Shown here in pieces: positions 58,359-64,000 of a DNA stretch of 64,000 bases (the first letter of the stretch is position 1; each line of letters starts with the position of its first letter). Under the pieces are notes generated by a model. The model made no database searches. It saw nothing but the letters and a program-made list of their open reading frames with translations, and was not told where the DNA came from. This DNA is from Treponema bryantii (GTDB lineage: Bacteria > Spirochaetota > Spirochaetia > Treponematales > Treponemataceae): positions 451,477 to 515,476 of the forward strand of contig NZ_FORI01000001.1 of NCBI RefSeq assembly GCF_900113965.1, written 5' to 3'. The position numbers and the translations under genes are program-made.

Positions 58359-58853
58359 TTATGCATCAGCAAAAGTTTTGCCGTCTTCAAGCTTAACCTG
58401 AAGCTTTGTGTATTCACAGTGGAAGTCATTCTTCAGACGGTCAAGATAGCGTTTGCTTTCCCATTTACACATTGGAAGATCATGAAGAAGATAGTTACCG
58501 CAGGCTTCTGGGCGTGTAGCAGGAACTTCATTCTGAGTAAGAATCCATTCAAGACAGCGGATAGTAAGCTGACGCATATCTTCTACAGTATATTTTCCAA
58601 GCATGATGATATACATACCAGTGAGACAGCCCATTGGTCCAACGTAAACAACATCATCCTTTACTTCTGAATTACGGAACCATGTAGCCATAAGGTGTTC
58701 CATACTGTGGATAGCACCAGGGCCCATAGCAGGCTCTTTGTTAGGTTCAGTAATGCGAAGGTCATAAGTAGTAAAGCCCTTGTCTTCGCGGGAAATATAA
58801 ATACCAGGCTTTAAATGTGTATGATCAATAGTAAAACTCTGTACAACTTCCAT
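58359..58853 (-). CDS. luxS: S-ribosylhomocysteine lyase
   Basis: 164 residues; cleaves S-ribosylhomocysteine to homocysteine and the AI-2 precursor DPD. The Zn site is complete: HSMEH (about residues 49-53) and the Cys in ACGNY (about 121). The Cys/Glu catalytic pair in GCLTGMYI is also visible. It lies one base after pfs, which makes its substrate, and before the DUF1538 gene. It is transcribed with lspA and Nif3. Confidence 0.96.
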   Translation of the reverse strand: MEVVQSFTIDHTHLKPGIYISREDKGFTTYDLRITEPNKEPAMGPGAIHSMEHLMATWFRNSEVKDDVVYVGPMGCLTGMYIIMLGKYTVEDMRQLTIRCLEWILTQNEVPATRPEACGNYLLHDLPMCKWESKRYLDRLKNDFHCEYTKLQVKLEDGKTFADA

Positions 58854-58854
58854 T

Positions 58855-59550
58855 TTATTCTCCTATTTCTTTAATTACTTCCAGAAGGAAAGTGCTGCTC
58901 AATCTTGAAGCAGTTTCTTCTGAATAGGTTTCCTTTACAGAATCATCAGCAGTATCAGACATACAGCGGATAATTACAAAAGGAACATTGTTAGCATAGC
59001 AGGTCTGAGCAATAGCGCAGCCTTCCATTTCTACACACTGTGGGTGGAAAGTAGAAATGATATATGATTTTTTTTCGTTTCCAGAAATAAACTGGTCTCC
59101 AGAAGCAATACGGCCTTTTGAAAGCTTAAGTTTAGCAGAAAAATCTGTCTGTTCAAAAGCGGCTGCGGCAGCTTCAACGAGTGAAGGATCTGCAACAAAG
59201 GCTTCCGGCATTCCTGGAACCTGACCCGGTTTGTAGCCAAAGAACTGAACATCAAAATCATGATAAACAGCTTCTGTAGAAACTACGAAATCATAAATCT
59301 TTAAGCCAGTTCCTGTAGCACCTGCAATACCAGTGTTGATGATTTTAGAAACCTTAAAGTTCAAAATTAAAAGCTGGGTACATAAAGCAGCATTTACTTT
59401 ACCAATACCACACTTTACAATTACAACATCTTTATCATAAAGCTTTCCTTTATAGAAAGTGAGATGATTCAGATTGATTTTTTCTTTAGCGGTCATTCTC
59501 GCAAAGAGAGTATCGACCTCGCTGTCCATTGCACCAATAATTCCAATCAT
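58855..59550 (-). CDS. mtnN: 5'-methylthioadenosine/S-adenosylhomocysteine nucleosidase
   Basis: 231 residues; removes adenine from SAH, MTA and 5'-deoxyadenosine. Starts MIGIIGAMDSEVDTL, with the catalytic Glu11 equivalent, GIAGATGTGL (about 75), VEMEGCAIAQTCY (about 172) and the catalytic Asp in RCMSDTADD (about 196). It is paired with luxS, forming the SAH detoxification and AI-2 route. The start overlaps the stop of the gene before it by four bases. Confidence 0.95.
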   Translation of the reverse strand: MIGIIGAMDSEVDTLFARMTAKEKINLNHLTFYKGKLYDKDVVIVKCGIGKVNAALCTQLLILNFKVSKIINTGIAGATGTGLKIYDFVVSTEAVYHDFDVQFFGYKPGQVPGMPEAFVADPSLVEAAAAAFEQTDFSAKLKLSKGRIASGDQFISGNEKKSYIISTFHPQCVEMEGCAIAQTCYANNVPFVIIRCMSDTADDSVKETYSEETASRLSSTFLLEVIKEIGE

Positions 59551-59942
59551 TTTTTCAAAGCCTCTTTCTGTTCTGCTCTTATGCGTTTAGAATAGTGACC
59601 AAGTACTTCGTTTGAAAGCTTATCGAACATATTAAATTTTTCGATTACAAAATTTGCCACTGCCTTATAAATCATAAAGCCTACAACAAGTCCTCCAAAG
59701 AAACTTACAATAGTTGAAAACTGGAAAACAGTTGTGGCAGTTGCTTCTGGAAGTTTGAAAACTCTGAAAATCAGGAATGAGAAAAGAACAAAGAGGAGCA
59801 GAATTACACCCAGTGTTTCTACAATTTCAAAAATGCTGCCGAAAAGAAGGAATAATCGTGAATTGCGCTGTTTTGTACGCTGTTCAAGCTCCTTTTTCTG
59901 GCGTTCCAGTCTCTCCGCTTTTTCTTCTTCTGTCATATCCAT
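59547..59942 (-). CDS. Hypothetical two-span membrane protein
   Basis: 131 residues. An N-terminal charged helix (EEEKAERLERQKKELEQRTK) is probably a coiled coil, followed by two spans (about 38-60 and 68-95) and a basic tail. No family is recognised. It lies between lspA and pfs in the long minus-strand run, with four-base overlap to pfs, so it is co-translated. Confidence 0.7.
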   Translation of the reverse strand: MDMTEEEKAERLERQKKELEQRTKQRNSRLFLLFGSIFEIVETLGVILLLFVLFSFLIFRVFKLPEATATTVFQFSTIVSFFGGLVVGFMIYKAVANFVIEKFNMFDKLSNEVLGHYSKRIRAEQKEALKK

Positions 59943-59960
59943 GTTGAATACCTCGATTTT

Positions 59961-60506
59961 TTATTTTTCCTCAGATTCCTGAGATTTCTGTGCTTTAGAT
60001 TCCTGTATAAAGGTGATGATAAACGAAATAATGAGGAGAAGTCCGCAAACAACAACTGCAGAATCTGCAACATTAAAAGTTGGCCAGCGTTCAAGACCAA
60101 AAAGTCCGTAGAATTTTACGTCGATAAAGTCTACAACACCTTCGGCGCGGAAAAAGCGGTCTATAAGGTTGCCAAGACCACCGCCAACAATACCCATAAT
60201 GGCCCAGCGCTGAAGTTTAGTCCATGTGTTATTTCTGAAATAAATTACAACAACAATTCCAATAACAATAAGAGGAATCATAGAAAACAGGAAGCGGCGT
60301 GCTGTTTCAGACCAGGTAGCGCCTACACTAAAGGCAACACCTGTATTTGCCACGTGAATGATTCTGAGAAAATCTCCAAAAAACTGTGCACCAATTGTAT
60401 AAAGAGGAATGTTCTTCATTACAAGGATTTTTGTAATCTGATCAAGGATGATTACTAAAACTGCAAGTGAAATTGGAAAAAGTTTTGATTTTAATTCTTT
60501 ATTCAT
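59961..60506 (-). CDS. lspA: Lipoprotein signal peptidase
   Basis: 181 residues, four spans. The catalytic Asp pair is in GLGNLIDRFFR (about 115) and FNVADSAVV (about 145); VVDFIDV is also conserved. It removes signal peptides from prolipoproteins. I chose ATG 60506 since the longer frame adds no conserved residues. TTGACC, 18 bases, TATATT ends six bases before this ATG and no Shine-Dalgarno exists, so the transcript is probably leaderless. This internal promoter lies over the end of Nif3. Confidence 0.93.
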   Translation of the reverse strand: MNKELKSKLFPISLAVLVIILDQITKILVMKNIPLYTIGAQFFGDFLRIIHVANTGVAFSVGATWSETARRFLFSMIPLIVIGIVVVIYFRNNTWTKLQRWAIMGIVGGGLGNLIDRFFRAEGVVDFIDVKFYGLFGLERWPTFNVADSAVVVCGLLLIISFIITFIQESKAQKSQESEEK

Positions 60507-60512
60507 AGTAAA

Positions 60513-60542
60513 AATATACTTATAAATCTGTCGGCAGGTCAA
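60513..60542 (-). promoter_or_regulatory. Promoter of lspA for a leaderless mRNA
   Basis: TTGACC (60542-60537), 18 bases, TATATT (60518-60513); ATG at 60506. Its position inside the Nif3 3' end gives an internal promoter in the long minus-strand run. Confidence 0.55.
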
Positions 60543-61287
60543 TAAATAACGTGCGAAGACCTAACTCCTTTTCTACTTTTTCTTTAAGAAGGGAAACTCC
60601 CATTGTTTCGGTGCCGTAATGGCCGCCGGCAATTACATTTATTCCAAGTTCTTCCGCCGGATGGAAGTCCTGATGCATGAATTCTCCTGTGATATAGCAA
60701 TCTAAACCGAGAGCAGCAGCCTGATCTACATCTTCACCCGCCCCGCCGGAAATAATGCCTACAGTCTGGATTTGTGATTTTCCGAACTGGAATAGGCGGG
60801 CATTTGTTTTTGTGATTTTTGAGAGGGATGCGGTGAGTTCTTCTGGAGTAACAGATGTCTGGAACTTTCCGTGAACTCCAATGCTCATACCATGCCAGAA
60901 GCCGAACGGTTCAAGCTCTGAAAGACCGAGAGCGGCTGCAAGGCCATAGTTATTTCCATAAGGATTATTTGCATCAAGAGGAATGTGGTAGCCGATTAAA
61001 GCGAGGTCGTTTTTAATAAAAGCAGCTGCACGCTTGTAAAAGTTTCCGGTGAGAGTTTCGCAACCGCCCCAGAAAAGTCCGTGATGAACAACTAAAACAT
61101 CGGCGCCAGCCTTAGCCGCAGCGAGAGCGGTTGCTTCGCAGGCGTCCACCGCAAACGCTATCGTTTTGACTTCCTTACCGGCCGGGGCGGCGTTCTGAAT
61201 CTGAATACCGTTTCGTGAAGGGTCTGCCGAAAAATCTTCTTTTTTAAGGAACGCATTAAGCCAGGCGTCAAACTCATTTAATGTCAT
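60520..61287 (-). CDS. Nif3-like dinuclear metal-centre protein
   Basis: 255 residues. The conserved metal ligands are visible in VVHHGLFWGG (about residue 68), LDANNPYGNN (about 105) and GGHYGTETMG (about 225). Family members include GTP cyclohydrolase I type 2 candidates but the biological role is unknown. Its start overlaps the previous gene by 14 bases, giving tight coupling. It precedes lspA. Confidence 0.88.
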   Translation of the reverse strand: MTLNEFDAWLNAFLKKEDFSADPSRNGIQIQNAAPAGKEVKTIAFAVDACEATALAAAKAGADVLVVHHGLFWGGCETLTGNFYKRAAAFIKNDLALIGYHIPLDANNPYGNNYGLAAALGLSELEPFGFWHGMSIGVHGKFQTSVTPEELTASLSKITKTNARLFQFGKSQIQTVGIISGGAGEDVDQAAALGLDCYITGEFMHQDFHPAEELGINVIAGGHYGTETMGVSLLKEKVEKELGLRTLFIDLPTDL

Positions 61288-62302
61288 TTATTACCTCAAT
61301 AGTTTTATCTGCCAGAAGCTTTGGAGTTGCAAGAGAACGGTCGCGGCTGAGTCCCAGAGCCATTGCCAGAAGCGGGTCAGTCTGTTCAATACAGCCGTAG
61401 CCCGAAGATTTATAATTGTCTATAGAAGAAAGCTTAAAAATAGCAGCAATATCTTCCGGATTTTTCTTCATTAAATCATCAGCTGCAATATCAGCCATAA
61501 AATCAGTTATAAGAAGGAATTTTTTGTCTGCCCCACAGCGTTCGCGGAGCAGCGGAATCAAAACTGAATATTCCTGAGAAATATTGTAAGAATAATATTC
61601 TTTTTGAGCGGTGAACTGCTTTTCGTTTAAGGTGCTCTGAATAACCATAATCAGACGGCGGATAATTCTTTTGTCGCCGATAGAATGCAACCACTGTCCG
61701 TCATCTGCAAAAAAATCTGCTGAATAAACTGTGTAGCCGCGCTCTGCCATTTCCTGAAGATAAGGCTTATAGTTTGCGGTGTCTGCACGTTTGTCCGGAG
61801 CAAGCAGGATAATAAAATCCTGATCCTTTTTTGTGGACGGTGCAAACTCATAAATTGTAAGAGATTTTTTACCAGCAGCGCCGGCTTCTACAAATCCGCT
61901 TCTAAAACTTCCTTTATATTGAGTCTGATTTTCTGTAATCTCCAGGCGGCGCGGATTTCTTTCCACCGGAGCAAAGTAGATTGTAGCAGCAAGTGCCACA
62001 GCAGAAATGATGATTGTAAAAACTGCCCAGACCTTCATCAAAGGGCTGTAATGGTCAATGTAAAGCCGTTCCATGTAGCGGAAAATAGCATGGAAGTTTG
62101 AAAGCAGAACAAAAAGGGCAATTAAAAGTCCAAGAACGGTAAAAGCGTCAATTCCCCACGCAAAAATCTGAAGAATTGCCACAATAAAGGTGAACGGAGC
62201 CAGAATTACAAGCGGATCGCGACGCACATGCTGCACAAAGAAAACGCGCAGGTTGGTAATAAATAATAATGCAAAAACTAAGAGTTCACCGTAAAATTTC
62301 AT
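61274..62302 (-). CDS. Hypothetical membrane protein with extracytoplasmic domain
   Basis: 342 residues. Four N-terminal spans (about 5-110), then a soluble C-terminal domain of about 220 residues. The domain has DFIILLAPDKRADTANYKPY and ERGYTVYSADFFADDGQW, which resembles an alpha/beta-hydrolase fold without a clear catalytic serine motif. The family is unknown. Start at ATG 62302; a TATAAT ends seven bases before it and no Shine-Dalgarno is seen. It heads the long minus-strand run and is divergent from dnaX. Confidence 0.7.
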   Translation of the reverse strand: MKFYGELLVFALLFITNLRVFFVQHVRRDPLVILAPFTFIVAILQIFAWGIDAFTVLGLLIALFVLLSNFHAIFRYMERLYIDHYSPLMKVWAVFTIIISAVALAATIYFAPVERNPRRLEITENQTQYKGSFRSGFVEAGAAGKKSLTIYEFAPSTKKDQDFIILLAPDKRADTANYKPYLQEMAERGYTVYSADFFADDGQWLHSIGDKRIIRRLIMVIQSTLNEKQFTAQKEYYSYNISQEYSVLIPLLRERCGADKKFLLITDFMADIAADDLMKKNPEDIAAIFKLSSIDNYKSSGYGCIEQTDPLLAMALGLSRDRSLATPKLLADKTIEVINDIK

Positions 62303-62376
62303 AGAGTAAATTATAATGGGAATTACAGATTATTTCTACTTTCAACTTTTTTCTTTTACTATTATAATTTACTCAT
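62303..62376. promoter_or_regulatory. Divergent promoter region of the 61274 gene and dnaX
   Basis: Minus: TATAAT (62315-62310) seven bases before ATG 62302, without a good -35. Plus: TATAAT (62363-62368) eight bases before ATG 62377, with a weak TTTCAA at 62340. Neither has a Shine-Dalgarno. Confidence 0.5.
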
Positions 62377-64000
62377 ATGTCATATGAAGTAACAGCTACT
62401 AGGAGACGTCCGCAGCAGTTTGATGACCTCGTTGGTCAGGAATTTGTTGCTGAAACTCTTAAGAATTCAATAAAATCCGGAAAAATAGCCCATGCTTACC
62501 TGTTTTCGGGACCACGCGGTTGTGGAAAGACTTCTACAGCTCGTATTCTTGCAAAGGCTTTGAACTGTCAGAACGGGCCAACCGATAATCCTTGCGGCCA
62601 GTGTTCTACCTGTCAGGAAATTACAAAGGGGACCTCTCTCGATGTAATTGAAATCGATGGTGCGTCAAATACCAGTGTTGAGAATATCCGTCAGATTAAA
62701 GATGAGGTTCTTTTCCCTCCAAGCAATGCAAAGTACAAAATCTATATCATAGACGAAGTCCACATGCTTTCAACTTCGGCTTTCAATGCTCTTTTGAAGA
62801 CTATTGAGGAGCCGCCTCCATACGTAATCTTTATTTTTGCAACAACTGAACTTCAGAAGGTTCCTGCTACTATTAAATCTCGCTGCCAGCAGTTTAATTT
62901 CCGTCTGGTTGCAATTGATAAGGTAAAGCAGTGCCTTGCAGAGGCTGCCGCAGAGCTTGGTATTCAGGCTGATGATGAGGCTCTCTTCTGGATTGCCCGC
63001 GAGTCTACAGGTTCTATGCGCGATGCCTACACTCTGTTCGACCAGGTTGTAGCCTTCAGCGATGGCCATATCACTTATGAAAAGATTCGTGATAAGCTTG
63101 GCCTTGTTGGAATTGACCGCCTGAACACTGTTTTTGAAGCCTGTGCTCAGAATCAGACAGAAACTGTAATCAATCTTCTTGATGAATTTTTACAGGCCGG
63201 TGTTTCAATTGAACAACTGATTTCCAACAGTGCAGATTATCTTAGAAGCCTTCTTCTTATTAAGAACGGTGTTAAAAAAGAGTCTCTTCTTGGTAATTCT
63301 CCTGAGCGCTACAGCAGTGTAGTTCTTGGAGCATGGAATACAGTTCAGATTGAACGGGCTCTTTCTATATATCTGCAGCTTTATCGTGATATCCGATATT
63401 CACTTTCACCTCGCTACGAGCTTGAACTTGCTTTCAGCCGCTTGTGCTGGATTGGCAGTTATGTTTCAAGCGCAGAGGTTAAAAAGGCAATTGATGCGGC
63501 TCAGGCTTTGCTTTCTGGAGCACCAGTGCAGCAAAATAAGCCCGCAATAGCACAGAACTCTGTAAATACGGTGGTCGCGGTCCCTGAGCCTGTCGAAGGG
63601 GTCGAAACTACCGCAGCCCCAGTTCAGCCTAAATCCGAAGAGTCTCTAGGCATCAATCCAATCCCAAACGGACTTCCTCGTCTTTCCATGCTTGATAAGC
63701 TGATTGAAGAAGAAGCGAACGGGGGAGGCGGGGAACCGCCGGATGCCGACGCGGAGAGTGCAAACCCTTTTCATGATGGCGGTCCACTGCCGCCTGAACA
63801 ATCAGTGGCTGCCCCACAGGCAGAAATCAGTCATCCGGCAGAGCTTGATGAACGTCTGAAACTTCATATTTCTCAGGAAAATGTCAGCGACGATGGTCAG
63901 GCTATGCCCGTAATGGATATTCCGCTTTCTGCATCAGGTTATTCAGAAAATCCAGATGCAGATTTTGGAGATGACGGCTGGTCAAATATGGATGCTCCTC
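62377..64000 (+). CDS. dnaX: DNA polymerase III gamma/tau subunit, 3' part cut off by window edge
   Basis: At least 541 residues, open to the end of the window. AAA+ clamp-loader with MSYEVTATRRRPQQFDDLVG, Walker A FSGPRGCGKTSTAR (about residue 45), a four-Cys zinc module (CGQCSTCQE), Walker B IYIIDEVHML (about 125) and the sensor ATTELQKVP. Domain III ends near residue 380. After it comes a low-complexity, Pro/Glu/Gly-rich tau-like tail. A palindromic repeat (63570-63613) adds VVAVPEPVEGVETTA at its start. The start was chosen as the first ATG with homology; TATAAT lies eight bases upstream. No frameshift signal can be judged here. Confidence 0.95.
   Translation, partial: MSYEVTATRRRPQQFDDLVGQEFVAETLKNSIKSGKIAHAYLFSGPRGCGKTSTARILAKALNCQNGPTDNPCGQCSTCQEITKGTSLDVIEIDGASNTSVENIRQIKDEVLFPPSNAKYKIYIIDEVHMLSTSAFNALLKTIEEPPPYVIFIFATTELQKVPATIKSRCQQFNFRLVAIDKVKQCLAEAAAELGIQADDEALFWIARESTGSMRDAYTLFDQVVAFSDGHITYEKIRDKLGLVGIDRLNTVFEACAQNQTETVINLLDEFLQAGVSIEQLISNSADYLRSLLLIKNGVKKESLLGNSPERYSSVVLGAWNTVQIERALSIYLQLYRDIRYSLSPRYELELAFSRLCWIGSYVSSAEVKKAIDAAQALLSGAPVQQNKPAIAQNSVNTVVAVPEPVEGVETTAAPVQPKSEESLGINPIPNGLPRLSMLDKLIEEEANGGGGEPPDADAESANPFHDGGPLPPEQSVAAPQAEISHPAELDERLKLHISQENVSDDGQAMPVMDIPLSASGYSENPDADFGDDGWSNMDAP
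63570..63613. repeat. Composite palindromic repeat inside dnaX
   Basis: GGTGGTCGCGG, TCCCTGAGCCTGTCGAAGGG, GTCGAAACTACC. An inner TCCCTGAGCCTGTCGAAGGG element sits in an outer type B palindrome, as in gltB copy 1 and gltD copy 2. Confidence 0.78.

Noticed and set aside
1-64000. CRISPR array
   Set aside because: No regularly spaced direct repeats were seen; the repeats present are dispersed palindromes.

Overview
The window looks like chromosome of a gut or rumen-type Treponema (Spirochaetota). The evidence is the BspA-like LRR_5 proteins, a type III glutamine synthetase, DapL-type lysine synthesis, an EAL phosphodiesterase, 7TM-sensor cyclases, a LuxS/Pfs pair and moderate-to-low G+C. This assignment is inferred from gene content, not from a marker gene.

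Layout. 0-2.3 kb: the end of cysK and a half-length carB, both on the minus strand. 2.4-14 kb: an accessory island on the plus strand. It holds a tandem AAA+ ATPase, a SLOG protein, small membrane proteins, BspA-like LRR genes, a duplicated 77/57-residue protein, and a Fe-S nuclease paired with a PARG-type macrodomain protein. The island lies between carB and carA. 14-17.7 kb: carA diverging from dapF-dapL. 17.7-21 kb: a minus-strand membrane redox and LytTR operon. 21.2-27.5 kb: aromatic amino acid genes (a Phe-rich leader peptide, pheA, a DAHP synthase) followed by an ECF transporter with a TrpP-like S component. 27.5-44.2 kb: a nitrogen-assimilation block (glnA type III, an Amt-PII fusion, asnB, gltB, gltD). 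44.2-49.8 kb: sugar genes, an EAL protein and an rRNA/tRNA methyltransferase. 49.9-52.3 kb: a metal ATPase and its ArsR regulator. 52.3-62.3 kb: one long minus-strand gene run (membrane protein, Nif3, LspA, Pfs, LuxS, DUF1538, a PII-like protein, two cyclases). dnaX begins at 62377 and runs off the window.

Three things stand out. (1) carB, carA, dapF, glnA, amt, asnB, gltB and gltD each have a TTGAC(N)-N17-(-10) promoter followed almost at once by a terminator-like hairpin just upstream of the ribosome binding site. Several share the sequence GGCAAAGAGGTCG in the 5' arm. This looks like an attenuation regulon for nitrogen and glutamine metabolism. pheA has a different, classical attenuator with a 30-codon leader peptide containing 11 Phe codons. 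(2) Mobile palindromic repeats are inserted in frame inside conserved enzymes (CarA, CarB, DapF, AsnB, GltB, GltD, DnaX and others). (3) Two adjacent class III cyclase genes carry complementary active-site losses, as expected for an obligate heterodimer.

Many genes start 5-8 bases after a good -10 box with no Shine-Dalgarno sequence, so leaderless mRNAs appear common. No rRNA, tRNA, CRISPR array or transposase was found.
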